Shown here: one piece after another, positions 28,133-37,588 of the stretch | Layout: every line of letters starts with the position of its first letter | Numbering within the stretch: position 1 is the stretch's first letter | Origin: JACCTI01 sp051005695 | Lineage (GTDB): Bacteria > Verrucomicrobiota > Verrucomicrobiia > Chthoniobacterales > UBA10450 | DNA: 64,000 bases | Direction of reading: 5' to 3' | Assembly (NCBI GenBank): GCA_051005695.1 | Contig: JBPCJC010000054.1 | Span: 44,895 to 108,894, forward strand | The notes under the pieces: model-generated | The model's database searches: none | Told to the model about the DNA's origin: nothing | The model's input: only the letters and a program-made list of their open reading frames with translations | Translations under genes and position numbers: made by a program

Positions 28133-29173
28133 ATGAAAACGTTGATCGAAAAGCTCCAGGTCGGAGCCGATCTGAATCGCGGCGACGTCGGCTACGCGGT
28201 CACGCGGCTGCTTTCCGAACAAACGCCGGCGGCGCAGAAAGCGGAATTTCTCACCCTCCTGCACAACAAAGGTGAAAGCGCGGAAGAGATCGCGTGGTTC
28301 GTCGAACACCTGATCGATCGCGCGATCGATCCGATGATCGAGCCGGAAAAGCTGAGCGGGCCCGTGATCGATGTTTGCGGCACTGGCGGTTCCGGGCTCG
28401 AGGTTTTCAATGTTTCGACCACGATCATGTTTATCCTCGCCGCCGGTGGCGCGGTGGTTTTGAAACACGGCAACCGCAGTGTTACTTCCTGCTGCGGGAG
28501 CGCGGATGTGCTCGAGGCTTTAGGCGCGCGAATCGACTGGTCGCCTAACGAGTTAAACGATTGCGTCCGGCGGCTCGGGCTCGGTTTTCTTTACGCGCGC
28601 ACTTATCACCCGGCCTTTCGCGCGCTCGCGGAAATGCGCGCGCAACTGGCCCGACAAAATCAGCGGACGATTTTTAATTTACTCGGCCCGCTGCTGAATC
28701 CGGCACGGCCGCCGCGGCAGCTGATCGGTGTCTTCGCGCCTCGCCTAACGACTGTTTTCGCGGATGTCCTGCGGCAACTCGGACACGAGCGGGCCTGGGT
28801 AGTGCACGGTTCGACTGACGACCATGGCGGGATGGACGATATCTCGAATTGCGGTGCGACTTCGCTCGCGGAATTGGTCAGCGGCAAGGCCACTTCCGCG
28901 GTGATCGATTGTCGCTGGCTCGGAATTCCGGAGGCGAAAGTGGCGGAGCTGCGCGGCGGTGATGTGGCTGAAAACGCGCGGACGCTGGAGGGAATTTTAG
29001 CCGGCACGGTCAGCGGGGCGAAGCGCGACCTTGCGGTGGTGAACGCGGCCGGCGGATTTGTCGTCGCGGGTTTGGCGAGAGATTTAGGCGATGGAATTGC
29101 GCTCGCGAAAGAGCAGATCGCCAGCGGCCGGGCGCTCGAAAAATTGCGCGCGCTTCAGAATTTTTCGAAGTAA
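28133..29173 (+). CDS. trpD: Anthranilate phosphoribosyltransferase
   Basis: 346 residues, second step of tryptophan synthesis (anthranilate + PRPP). PRPP-site motif DVCGTGGSGLEVFNVST, then KHGNRSVTSCCGSADVLEALG and FLYARTYHPAFR are all of the family. It stands alone, 27 bp after the Lrp-like gene, with no other trp genes in view. The 3' end overlaps the convergent birA by 19 bases. In the binding loop SSxSGSAD-type residues read TSCCGSAD; two adjacent cysteines there are unusual but fall inside family variation. Confidence 0.93.
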   Translation: MKTLIEKLQVGADLNRGDVGYAVTRLLSEQTPAAQKAEFLTLLHNKGESAEEIAWFVEHLIDRAIDPMIEPEKLSGPVIDVCGTGGSGLEVFNVSTTIMFILAAGGAVVLKHGNRSVTSCCGSADVLEALGARIDWSPNELNDCVRRLGLGFLYARTYHPAFRALAEMRAQLARQNQRTIFNLLGPLLNPARPPRQLIGVFAPRLTTVFADVLRQLGHERAWVVHGSTDDHGGMDDISNCGATSLAELVSGKATSAVIDCRWLGIPEAKVAELRGGDVAENARTLEGILAGTVSGAKRDLAVVNAAGGFVVAGLARDLGDGIALAKEQIASGRALEKLRALQNFSK

Positions 29174-29766
29174 CGCGCTTCCAACTCACGCAAGAGCGCG
29201 ATCGCAAAATCAGTGCGATCAAATCGACGGCCGGCGATCATGGCTACCGAGCCGGCGGTGGCGCGCAGCTCCGCGGGAAAATCTTCCGAAGCGTGATTGA
29301 GATTAATTCCCAGCCCGGCGATCGCGGCGTAATCGCCGCTGGCTTCCACCCGCATCTCGACCAGGACGCCGGCGAGCTTACGGTTCGAAGCGTAGATGTC
29401 GTTAGGCGGTTTGATCGCGCAGGCGATTCCGCTTTGCTGCTCGATCGTCGTGGCAATGACGTGCGCGAGCAGTTCCGTCAGGCGCGCCGATTGGTTAACG
29501 GAAATTTTCGGCCGCAGCAAAACCGAAAGCCATAAGCCGCAGTGCGCCGCAGATTCCCAACGGCGCCCATATTGACCGCGCGCGGCCGTTTGCGTCTCCG
29601 CGAAAACCACCAGGCCCGCGGAACTGCGGCTCGCCTCCTGCGCGAGGATGTCATTCGTCGAAGTCGTTTCTGCCAAAACCAAAACACGTGCGCCGATCCG
29701 CTGATTGGCGAGCGCAGCCTGGATTTTTTCGGCGTCGAGGCGGTCGCGCGGATCAGCATCCGACAT
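29155..29766 (-). CDS. birA: Biotin-[acetyl-CoA-carboxylase] ligase, minimal form
   Basis: 203-residue biotin protein ligase that activates biotin as biotinyl-AMP and attaches it to BCCP. Seen: TTSTNDILAQ, the adenylate loop AARGQYGRRWES (family GRGRxGRxW), KPPNDIY (family KWPNDI) and KLAGVLVE. There is no N-terminal repressor HTH and essentially no C-terminal SH3-like domain, so this is shorter than ordinary class I enzymes. In the family strings, Gln for Arg and Pro for Trp are unusual. It overlaps nadC at its start, so the two are co-expressed cofactor genes. Confidence 0.85.
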   Translation of the reverse strand: MSDADPRDRLDAEKIQAALANQRIGARVLVLAETTSTNDILAQEASRSSAGLVVFAETQTAARGQYGRRWESAAHCGLWLSVLLRPKISVNQSARLTELLAHVIATTIEQQSGIACAIKPPNDIYASNRKLAGVLVEMRVEASGDYAAIAGLGINLNHASEDFPAELRATAGSVAMIAGRRFDRTDFAIALLRELEARYFEKF

Positions 29767-30604
29767 GCGTCAGTTCCAGGGAAAGATCGATCGCGCGCGC
29801 CGAATGGGTCAGCGCCCCGACGGAGACAAAGTCCACCCCGGTCCCGGCGATCTGCCGGATGTTTTTCAAGTTCACGCCACCGCTGGCTTCAAATTTCACC
29901 TTCGTTTTTTTCCCGAGCGCGACCGCTTCACGCATCTCCGCGGGATTCATGTTGTCGAGCAGGATGACGTCGATGCCATCGATCTCGAGAAACGTCCGCA
30001 CTTGCTCGAGACGATCCGCTTCGACTTCGATGCGGACACCCGGGCGTTCCCTCCGCACGAGCGCGACCGCTGCGGCCATGGCGTTAAAACCCGAGCCGGC
30101 CATGAGGTGATTATCTTTCACCAGGACCATGTCGTAGAGCCCGAAGCGATGATTGGCGCCGCCGCCCGCGACCACGGCCGCTTTCTCGAGTGCGCGCAAA
30201 CCCGGAGTCGTCTTGCGCGTATCGAGAATTTTCGCCTTCGATTTGCCCGCGCCGTCGACGAACTGCCGGGTGAGGGTGGCGATGCCGCTCAGGCGCTGGA
30301 GAAAATTTAGCGCGACGCGTTCGGCGGTGAGAATCGAGCGCGCCGCCCCGCGGATTTCGAGAATGGTTTCGCCGCCGCTGAGACTGGATCCGTCCGGTTG
30401 TAAAATCTCGAGGTGCAACTTCGCATCCACTCGCCGAAAAACTTCCGCCGCGGTCTCCGCTCCTGCGACGATCGCGCGTTCGCGGGCGATGATTCTCCCG
30501 AAAGCTTGCAAGCTGGCGGGAACAAAAAACTCGCTGGTGACATCGCCCTTCCCGATGTCTTCGGCGAGTGCGGCCGCGATCGGATCTCCGGAAAAATTCT
30601 CCAT
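29753..30604 (-). CDS. nadC: Nicotinate-nucleotide pyrophosphorylase (carboxylating)
   Basis: 283 residues, converts quinolinate and PRPP to nicotinate mononucleotide and CO2 in de novo NAD synthesis. Family features: LAEDIGKGDVTS near the N-terminus, ERVALNFLQRLSGIAT, the PRPP/quinolinate loop LDTRKTTPGLRALEKAAV, GGGANHRFGLYDMVLVKDNH, and VDFVSVGALTHS near the end. Normal length. The 3' end overlaps birA by 14 bases. nadA and nadB are not in the window. Confidence 0.95.
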   Translation of the reverse strand: MENFSGDPIAAALAEDIGKGDVTSEFFVPASLQAFGRIIARERAIVAGAETAAEVFRRVDAKLHLEILQPDGSSLSGGETILEIRGAARSILTAERVALNFLQRLSGIATLTRQFVDGAGKSKAKILDTRKTTPGLRALEKAAVVAGGGANHRFGLYDMVLVKDNHLMAGSGFNAMAAAVALVRRERPGVRIEVEADRLEQVRTFLEIDGIDVILLDNMNPAEMREAVALGKKTKVKFEASGGVNLKNIRQIAGTGVDFVSVGALTHSARAIDLSLELTHVGC

Positions 30605-30843
30605 TTCAATTCCGCGTTGCCCATCGGGCGGCGCAGCGTTTGGCCGAGAAGGTTAGGCGAAAAATGCCTTCGAGTACAAAAAGATTCGGGCAGCGCACGC
30701 AGGAGAAACAACAAATACGAAAAACGTGCTACCGCCCGAATCGCCTTAACCTGTGTGTTTTGACAGCGTCGGTCGCGCGCCGTTCAACTATTTTGAAAAT
30801 ATTACTTGCGACCCGGTATTTTCGGTCTTGTCGATCGCGGTTG
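30605..30843. other. Intergenic region with an inverted repeat, upstream of nadC
   Basis: 239 bp between the exonuclease gene and nadC. It carries a perfect 9-bp inverted repeat GATTCGGGC (30683-30691) / GCCCGAATC (30734-30742), 42 bp apart, and an AT-richer stretch around 30785-30815. The repeat could be a regulator site or the base of a leader structure for nadC-birA. No ORF that I would defend. Confidence 0.4.
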
Positions 30844-31755
30844 CTAAAGCAGGAGCTCGGTTTGGTGGTCTTTCGCGGCCCTGGCCTGCTCGTCCCGGAC
30901 TTCTTGCAGGACGGATTTGATTTCGGATTTTTCGAGGACGTCGATCAGCGCCGGGTAATCGGGCGTGATCCGCAAATCATCCAACGGCACCGGCAATTCG
31001 GTGTCGCAATCGAGCTCGACCATCTTGCGGTTCTGGAGAATTTGCTCGCGCGCGGCGATCAATTTTTCGCGACTACGCGCACTCTTTACCTGCTCGACAT
31101 TTTTCAAGAGTGAATCGAGCCCGCCGTGTTCCTTGATCAAGGCCGCGGCGGCTTTGCGGCCGATTCCCGCACCCGGGATGTTGTCGACCGAGTCGCCCGC
31201 GATTGCGAGGACATCGCCGATCATCGTCGGCGGGACATCCCATTTCGCGATCACCTCGGTCTCGCCCAGAAGCGCGTACATGTCTTTCGGGGATGCGAGA
31301 TCAGCTTTCGCGGTGCTGTAAACTTTCACCTTCTCGTTCACCAGTTGGAACAAATCTTTGTCGTTCGTCGCCAGGATTACTTCGTAACCGCGGCGCGCGG
31401 CCGCGATCGCATAGCAACCCATGAGATCGTCCGCCTCTGTGTTCGGCAGGGCGATGTTCTTGAAGCCCATCAGGGGCGTCAGATTGCGGATGAAACCGAG
31501 CTGCGGAATCATCGGCAGCGGCATTTCCTTGCGCGTTTCCTTGTAGGCTGGCTGGAGCTCCACGCGTTTCTGCGGCAGGCCTTCGTCCCAAAAGACCGCG
31601 CCCATTTCCGGCTGCAAATCTTTCAACATTCGCCGGACCGTTTTTGTGAAACCGAGAATCGCGTTGGTCGGTTCGCCGCGGGAATTGGAAAGCGGCGGGA
31701 GCGCAAAAAACGAGCGGTAAACGTAGTAGTGGCCGTCGATCAAAAGCAGCTTCAC
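30844..31755 (-). CDS. Stand-alone 5'-3' exonuclease (DNA polymerase I N-domain type)
   Basis: 303 residues of the FEN/PIN 5'-nuclease fold found at the N-terminus of DNA polymerase I, here as a free protein. Acidic metal-site segments: LLIDGHYYVYRSFFALPP at the N-terminus, PNTEADDLMG, ILATNDKDLFQLV, and the helix-hairpin-helix region VLAIAGDSVDNIPGAGIGRKAAAALI. After the nuclease fold, about 60 charged residues end the chain with no polymerase. Likely roles are flap and RNA-primer removal. Whether the organism also has a full-length polA cannot be seen here. Confidence 0.9.
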   Translation of the reverse strand: MKLLLIDGHYYVYRSFFALPPLSNSRGEPTNAILGFTKTVRRMLKDLQPEMGAVFWDEGLPQKRVELQPAYKETRKEMPLPMIPQLGFIRNLTPLMGFKNIALPNTEADDLMGCYAIAAARRGYEVILATNDKDLFQLVNEKVKVYSTAKADLASPKDMYALLGETEVIAKWDVPPTMIGDVLAIAGDSVDNIPGAGIGRKAAAALIKEHGGLDSLLKNVEQVKSARSREKLIAAREQILQNRKMVELDCDTELPVPLDDLRITPDYPALIDVLEKSEIKSVLQEVRDEQARAAKDHQTELLL

Positions 31756-31803
31756 CGCGTTACCGTAACTAGAGTTTGCGGCAAATCACGCTTAGAAGAC
31801 GGG

Positions 31804-32886
31804 ATGACCGAAGAGTGGTTCGTGCGTGTGGGCGAAAAAGAATATGGACCCGTCGATCTCGAGACCCTGCGGGAATGGAAAACTGAGGGCCGTTTGCTGG
31901 CGGAGAATCCGGTCCGAAAAGATGACGAGACGACCTGGTCGACGGCCGCTTCGATCCCGGATTTGTTCGTGCAAGTCCTCGAGCCCACGCAGCTGGATGA
32001 TCCGATCCATCGCCGCACTTTCGGCGAAATCCTGAGCGAAAGTTTCCGGATTTATCGGCGTGGTTTTTGGCAATTCTTCGCGCTCTCGCTGCTGGTCGCG
32101 CTGCCCTCGCTGGTGATGAGCATCAGCCGCGAGTTTGTGAATTATCACGAAGGCGAAGTCATCACCATGACCACCCGCGTGGCCGCGGCGATCGCGATTG
32201 TCATGCTCGTGCTCGTGCTGGTGGCGTGGCCGATTTTCGTCGCTGGTTTGCAATTTGCCGCCAGCGACCTGGCCAGCGATCGCACGATCCGGATTGGGCC
32301 CATCCTGCGCCGCGCGATAAATTTTTGGCCGCGGATCACCAAGCTCTGCCTCTTCGTTTACGGGAGCTATATTTTTTGGACGATCCTGCCGGTGTTGGCG
32401 ATTCTCGCGCTCGCGGGGAACCTGTCGGTGCTCTCGGTTTTGCTCGCGTTGGTCGCGCTCGCCTTCCAAGTCTACATGGTCGGGCGGCTGTTCATTAATT
32501 TCCTTTTCTGGCAACAAACCGCGACCCTCGGCCAACGCGAAGGCGTCGAGGCCTTGCAGGAAAGTCGCGCGCTCGCGCGCAGCCAACCGGAGGCGCCGCG
32601 GATGCAGCGGCCGCTTTATCGCGGGGCGCTGATCGCTTCGCTCTGGCTGGTGATTTTGCTCGTCTTCAGCTTTGCGATCGAGCTCCCGTTTCTACTCGTT
32701 AGGCTGGAAGGAGTGACCACTTTTGAGCAGGGCTACGCCTTGATCCAATCGATCGTGAACGCGCCGGCGCCGGATGCGATGACCATCGCCACCGACGTCC
32801 TCAGCAGTCTGCTACATGCGGCGCTGCGACCGCTCCTCGGGATCGCTTTTGTCGTCCTCTACTTCGACGCGAAAGCCACTCGTTAG
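31804..32886 (+). CDS. GYF_2-domain membrane protein
   Basis: 360 residues from ATG 31804. The first 60 residues are a GYF_2-type domain (EWFVRVGEKEYGPVDLETLR, then DETTWSTAASI), a peptide-binding module common at the N-terminus of bacterial membrane proteins. Then five or six hydrophobic segments form an integral membrane region (for example FFALSLLVALPSLVMS, AIVMLVLVLVAWPIFVAGL, GALIASLWLVILLVFSF). Function unknown. The TAG stop lies in a copy of the dispersed 9-mer (32880-32888), one base before the stop of the convergent aldehyde dehydrogenase. A much longer in-frame ORF upstream is a shadow of the exonuclease gene. Confidence 0.8.
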   Translation: MTEEWFVRVGEKEYGPVDLETLREWKTEGRLLAENPVRKDDETTWSTAASIPDLFVQVLEPTQLDDPIHRRTFGEILSESFRIYRRGFWQFFALSLLVALPSLVMSISREFVNYHEGEVITMTTRVAAAIAIVMLVLVLVAWPIFVAGLQFAASDLASDRTIRIGPILRRAINFWPRITKLCLFVYGSYIFWTILPVLAILALAGNLSVLSVLLALVALAFQVYMVGRLFINFLFWQQTATLGQREGVEALQESRALARSQPEAPRMQRPLYRGALIASLWLVILLVFSFAIELPFLLVRLEGVTTFEQGYALIQSIVNAPAPDAMTIATDVLSSLLHAALRPLLGIAFVVLYFDAKATR

Positions 32887-32887
32887 G

Positions 32888-34453
32888 CTAAGTGAGTTCC
32901 AGATACGGCAGCAATCCATGCTGTCCGCCTTCCCGACCGAAACCACTTTCCTTGTAGCCGCCAAACGGACTCGTGGGATCGAACTTGTTGAAGGTGTTGG
33001 CCCAAACCACGCCTGCGCGCAGTTTGCTCACGATCTTGAAAATCTTGCTGCCCTTGTCGGTCCAAACACCCGCGCTCAATCCGTAGGCAGTATTGTTCGC
33101 GCGTTCGATCGCTTCGTCCGGCGTGCGGAACGTCATTACGCTCAGGACTGGTCCGAAAATTTCCTCTTGTGCAATCCGGTGCGACGCGGTCACGCCGGTG
33201 AAAAAACTCGGCGGATACCAATAACCTTTCTCCGGCAAACGGCAACGCGATTGCACCAATTCCGCGCCTTGTTTCAAACCGCTGTCGACCAGTTCGTGAA
33301 TCTTGTTCAGCTGCATCCGCGAATTGATCGCGCCGATGTCGGTGTTCTTGTCGAGCGGATTGCCGACGCGCAAAACCGCGATGCGATCGCGCAACTTCCG
33401 AATGACCTGCGGGAAAATTCCTTCCTGCACCAGCAAGCGCGAACCGGCGCAGCAAACGTGACCCTGGTTAAAATAAATTCCGGCGATGATTCCCTCAACC
33501 GCCTGATCGATCGGCGCATCTTCGAAGATGATGTTGGCCGCCTTGCCGCCGAGTTCGAGGGTGAGCCTCTTCTTCGTCCCCGCGACCGCTTGCGTGAGCA
33601 TTTTGCCGACGGCCGTCGAACCGGTAAACGCGATCTTGTTGATGTCGTCGTGATCGACCAACGCCTGACCGGTAACGCGCGCGCCGGTCACGATGTTGAC
33701 CACGCCGTCCGGCAATTCCGCCTGCTGGAAAATCTCCGCAAGATGCATCGCGGTGATGCTGGTGGTCTCAGCGGGTTTCAGGACGCAGGTGTTTCCGCAG
33801 GCGAGGGCGGGCGCGAGTTTCCACGCGGCCATCAGGAGCGGAAAATTCCAGGGAATAATCTGCCCGGCCACGCCTAACGAACGCGGCGTGCGGCCCGGAA
33901 AGGCGTAGTGCAATTTATCCGCCCAGCCGGCGTAGTAGAAAAAGTGCGCCGCCACCAGCGGCAGATCGACGTCGCGCGATTCCTTAATCGTCTTCCCGCC
34001 ATCCATCGTTTCGAGGACCGCCAGCTCGCGCGATTTTTCCTGAATCAAACGCGCGATGCGGTAGAGATATTTCCCGCGCTCGCGCCCGGGCATTCTGCTC
34101 CAGACATTCTTATAGGCGCGCCGCGCGGCCTTGACTGCGAGGTCGACATCGTGCGCATCGGCCTCCGCGATTTCGGCGAGCTTTTCTTCGGTCGCGGGAT
34201 TGATCGAGGCGAAATATTTCCCGGAATGCGGGGCGACAAATTTTCCGTCGATGAAGAGCGAGTAGCGCTGCTTTAGCTCGATGTAATTGTTCGCTTCCGG
34301 CGCCGGCGCGTAACTCCAGCGATCGCCAAAATTCAAGGATCGTTCCCGCATCGGAACGACCGCGCGGCTGTGGGCCGGCGCCTGATCGGAGAGGATAACG
34401 AGTTCGGAGCGAGCGGATTTTTTTCGCGCCATAAGCGACTTCAGTTCTGACAT
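32888..34453 (-). CDS. NAD(P)-dependent aldehyde dehydrogenase
   Basis: 521 residues of the ALDH superfamily. Seen: IIPWNFPLLMAAWKLAPAL, KPAETTSITA (cofactor Lys), FTGSTAVGKML, LELGGKAANIIFEDA (general-base Glu), NQGHVCCAGSRLLVQ (catalytic Cys) and EEIFGPVLSV. The first 60 residues are an extra basic N-terminus before the usual fold start. Together with deoC at 38041 it suggests use of deoxyribose-phosphate-derived acetaldehyde; the two genes are on one strand but separated by two other genes. Substrate is inferred, not shown. Confidence 0.9.
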   Translation of the reverse strand: MSELKSLMARKKSARSELVILSDQAPAHSRAVVPMRERSLNFGDRWSYAPAPEANNYIELKQRYSLFIDGKFVAPHSGKYFASINPATEEKLAEIAEADAHDVDLAVKAARRAYKNVWSRMPGRERGKYLYRIARLIQEKSRELAVLETMDGGKTIKESRDVDLPLVAAHFFYYAGWADKLHYAFPGRTPRSLGVAGQIIPWNFPLLMAAWKLAPALACGNTCVLKPAETTSITAMHLAEIFQQAELPDGVVNIVTGARVTGQALVDHDDINKIAFTGSTAVGKMLTQAVAGTKKRLTLELGGKAANIIFEDAPIDQAVEGIIAGIYFNQGHVCCAGSRLLVQEGIFPQVIRKLRDRIAVLRVGNPLDKNTDIGAINSRMQLNKIHELVDSGLKQGAELVQSRCRLPEKGYWYPPSFFTGVTASHRIAQEEIFGPVLSVMTFRTPDEAIERANNTAYGLSAGVWTDKGSKIFKIVSKLRAGVVWANTFNKFDPTSPFGGYKESGFGREGGQHGLLPYLELT

Positions 34454-34576
34454 CGATGTCGCTCTCTGGCAATGATCGAGCGCGCACTCGGTTGACGAGG
34501 GCGCGCGGATTTTGGTTGTCAGCGTGTTTCTGATCGCCGCAATATTCGGCCGTTTCTCCCGCCGAAAGGCGTCGCT

Positions 34577-37500
34577 ATGGCCGACGAAGGCAAACCGCGG
34601 TTCGACATCCCCTGGGCGACGCTTCTCCCGTTAGTCGCCGCGCTCGCCGGCGTCATCGCGCAATATCGACCACTCGTTAGTGCACGGCCGAGCACGCCGA
34701 GCGGCAAGTCGATCGACATCTCCGCGGCGCAGGATGTGGATGCGCGGTTGTGGCAGGATCCGCTGGTCGTTGCGCAGAAAGCGAAGTCGCAACTCGACCT
34801 CGACCTCACGACGAGAAACGTCCCCGCGGATCGAATCCAACGGCATGAGTTGCCCGCGCTGGTGGATTTGTTTCAGAAAACGCACGTACACGAGGGCGGC
34901 CGAATTCTGCTTCTCGCGGTGATGATCGATTCCGGCCCGTACATCGAACAGGCGGAATCGCGGCTGCGCGCGCGCCAGGGTGTGCTCGAAGGATTGAATG
35001 AGAGCGGCTTTGTCCCGGCGGACAGCGAACACATCGGCTACGTGAGTGCGACGGTGGACGTGTCCCTGCCCGCCGATCACGTGGCGGCGCCGAGCGCGTT
35101 TCTGCTTCCCTGGGAACGCTGCAAGGTCGATGCGCCCACGACGATTTATCCCGCGGAGACGAAGAGCGCGTTTGTTCTCTGGTTGCCCGCGGCCAGTTTT
35201 TCCACCCGTCCACTGGCGACCTTTGCGGAACTGGTGCGGCCTTTCGTCGAAGGCATGCGTGCGGATGTGGACGTGCGTCTGATCGGGCCGGCCACGTCCG
35301 ATGGTTTGCGCGCGATTGCTCGGGAAGTCGAAGATTCGAAAACCAACTCGCCGTTTAGCCCAGAGCGCGCTGACGTGCTCGATGGCCTCGCGATTGTTTC
35401 CGCGCGCGCGACCGCGCCGGCGAAGGTATTGCTCCGCTCGGATGACCCGAAGGCAAATGCGAGCGAAGAGGATCTGCGCAAAACCATCGAAGAATCAGTC
35501 GTTAGCCGAAAGCGCGGCGGGCTGCATTTTCAACGTACGATAAAGACCGACGACGTCGTCCTCAAGGCCTTGATCGGGGAGCTCCGCTTGCGCCATGTGG
35601 ATGTTGCGGCGGGCGACCCTGTGGCGCTCCTGACCGAATGGGACGGCGAGTATGGACGCTCGCTTGAGAGGACGTTCCAAGACGTGGCTGGAACCAGCGC
35701 GACCCCGCAGATTCGTTCCTTCCGTTACATGCACGGCATCGATGGTCGGTTGCCGGGCGACGTGGTGAAGACGCCCGACACGCCGCAGCGTGCGCAGACG
35801 GCGGAAGCGATCACGGAGACCACCGAAGGCCTCGACCAATCGGATTTCCTCCGGCGCCTCGCGCGGCAATTGAAAGAGCAAGACCGGATCGCGTGGCAAC
35901 AACACCAGCCCGGCGTCCGCGCCATTGGTCTCCTCGGTTCAGATGTTTTCGATAAGCTGATGATCCTGCGCGCGCTTCGTCCGGAATTTCCGGACGCGAT
36001 TTTTTTCACCAACAACTACGACGCGCACTTCGAGCGCGAAGAAGATTGGAGCGACGTGCGCAACCTGGTGATTGCTTCGCCCTTCGGCGGCCGGCTGGGG
36101 GAAGCCGCGGACGCGGCGTCGTTTCAGCAGAAGGTCGCGCCGTTTCGAGATAACAATCAGACCTCGATGTTTTTCGGCACACTGGTCGCGACCGGGCGCC
36201 TTTCTGAAACTGACCTCGAGCATGAACTCGCCCGGCAACCGCGCCTCTTCGAGTTAGGCCGACACGGATCGCAACAGCTCTACCGGCCGGCTGATTTGCA
36301 GAACTCCGCCGCGCAGAAACGGGCCGCCTGGTTTCGCGCGTGGCTCGCCGATGGCCACACGAAATGGCCGCTCGCCTTGTCTGCGCTCGCGCTCTTTCTT
36401 TTGGCGACGTGGATTAGCTTGAGCATCGTCGATCGCCGCGCCGTCGGCGGCGGAAATTTTCGCGAACGGCTCAAGCGCGTCGGCTCAAGCACCGCGTTCC
36501 TTTTGATCTGCGGCGTGCCGTTAATCGTGCTCGCGGTCGGACTCTTCGCGCAAACGGGCGCGGCTATCGAGGAGCCGCTGGCCTTCTTCTCCGGCATCAG
36601 CATTTGGCCCACGGAAATGTTGCGCCTGGTCGGCCTGTTCCTGGCCGTGCACTTCATGCTCAAGGCATGGCTCGACCTGCGCGCGAACGAGCGCGAAATC
36701 ACCGCACAATTTTTTCCGAAAACGCAGCTCGCGCAGAGGTGGCGGCTCGATCTTGGGCTGCGGCGGTGGGAAAAGGAACATGCCGCCTGGCTCAGCGACG
36801 GCGCGACAGTTCCGGCTGAGATCGCGTGGGCCGCTTATCTCCAGCGCAATCGCTTTGGGCCACGTTTCATCCGTATCGGCGTGCTCACCCTTTTGTATGT
36901 CGTCTTCGCCATCGCCTTCTCTTTGCTCTTTCCGCAAATCTTTGTGCCCGCGCGCGGCGAGCGCGCTTTCACCGCCGATTTTTGGGTGCTCATTGCCACC
37001 GTCCTGGCGATGATGGTGCTCACGTTCTACGTCGTCGATGCCATCCGTTTAAACAGCAACTTCATCCGTATCCTTACCCGCAGTGCCACCCAATGGGGCG
37101 CGCCGCTTTCAATCGCCGCCGGTCGCGCTCCACCACTGGATCCGGCAGAAATTGCGCGCTACTACGACATCTCCTTCGTCGCTCGTCGCACTGAAGCGGT
37201 CGCGCCCCTCATCTGGTATCCGCTGATCGTGCTCGCGGTCGCGCTCATCGCACGCAATTCACTCTTCGATCATTGGACCTGGCCGATCAGCCTTATCCTG
37301 ATCTTTACGTTGAACGCGGGCTGGGCTTTCGGCAGCGCGATCTTCTTGCGCCGCTCCGCGGAGCAACTGCGTTCGGCCGCCGTCCACAGTCTGCAGGTCC
37401 AGCGGCTGAAGGATTTCGCGAACCCGGTGAAACGGCCGATCCTGGACGAACTCATCGCCGAGGTGCGCGGCATCCGCGCGGGGGCCTTTGCGCCCCTTTC

Positions 37501-37588
37501 CGAGCAACCCTTCATCCGCGCGATCATTTACCCTTCCGGCGGCATCGGCCTGCTCGCGGTTGCGCAACGCCTGCTGGATATTTTTTAG
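34577..37588 (+). CDS. Large membrane protein with ligand-binding-like ectodomain (unknown family)
   Basis: 1003 residues. One hydrophobic segment near the N-terminus (about 12-27) is followed by some 560 soluble residues, then about seven hydrophobic segments (first about 596-616, last about 900-925) and a soluble C-terminus. In the soluble part, about 430-590 looks like half of a periplasmic-binding or receptor ligand-binding fold (GVRAIGLLGSDVFDKLMIL, AIFFTNNYDAHFEREEDW, NLVIASPFGGRL). A Glu/Asp-rich region precedes it. I cannot name a family. A sensor or channel with an external ligand domain is the simplest guess. Divergent from the aldehyde dehydrogenase, 123 bp apart. Two TCGTTAG variants lie in the first 100 bases. 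Confidence 0.75.
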   Translation: MADEGKPRFDIPWATLLPLVAALAGVIAQYRPLVSARPSTPSGKSIDISAAQDVDARLWQDPLVVAQKAKSQLDLDLTTRNVPADRIQRHELPALVDLFQKTHVHEGGRILLLAVMIDSGPYIEQAESRLRARQGVLEGLNESGFVPADSEHIGYVSATVDVSLPADHVAAPSAFLLPWERCKVDAPTTIYPAETKSAFVLWLPAASFSTRPLATFAELVRPFVEGMRADVDVRLIGPATSDGLRAIAREVEDSKTNSPFSPERADVLDGLAIVSARATAPAKVLLRSDDPKANASEEDLRKTIEESVVSRKRGGLHFQRTIKTDDVVLKALIGELRLRHVDVAAGDPVALLTEWDGEYGRSLERTFQDVAGTSATPQIRSFRYMHGIDGRLPGDVVKTPDTPQRAQTAEAITETTEGLDQSDFLRRLARQLKEQDRIAWQQHQPGVRAIGLLGSDVFDKLMILRALRPEFPDAIFFTNNYDAHFEREEDWSDVRNLVIASPFGGRLGEAADAASFQQKVAPFRDNNQTSMFFGTLVATGRLSETDLEHELARQPRLFELGRHGSQQLYRPADLQNSAAQKRAAWFRAWLADGHTKWPLALSALALFLLATWISLSIVDRRAVGGGNFRERLKRVGSSTAFLLICGVPLIVLAVGLFAQTGAAIEEPLAFFSGISIWPTEMLRLVGLFLAVHFMLKAWLDLRANEREITAQFFPKTQLAQRWRLDLGLRRWEKEHAAWLSDGATVPAEIAWAAYLQRNRFGPRFIRIGVLTLLYVVFAIAFSLLFPQIFVPARGERAFTADFWVLIATVLAMMVLTFYVVDAIRLNSNFIRILTRSATQWGAPLSIAAGRAPPLDPAEIARYYDISFVARRTEAVAPLIWYPLIVLAVALIARNSLFDHWTWPISLILIFTLNAGWAFGSAIFLRRSAEQLRSAAVHSLQVQRLKDFANPVKRPILDELIAEVRGIRAGAFAPLSEQPFIRAIIYPSGGIGLLAVAQRLLDIF

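Noticed and set aside
30568..31113. Plus-strand ORF of 181 codons over the nadC upstream region
   Set aside because: Antisense to the exonuclease gene for half its length, basic low-complexity sequence, no family.
31126..31803. In-frame 5' extension of the GYF protein
   Set aside because: It runs antisense through the exonuclease gene and has no domain character; the GYF domain begins at ATG 31804.
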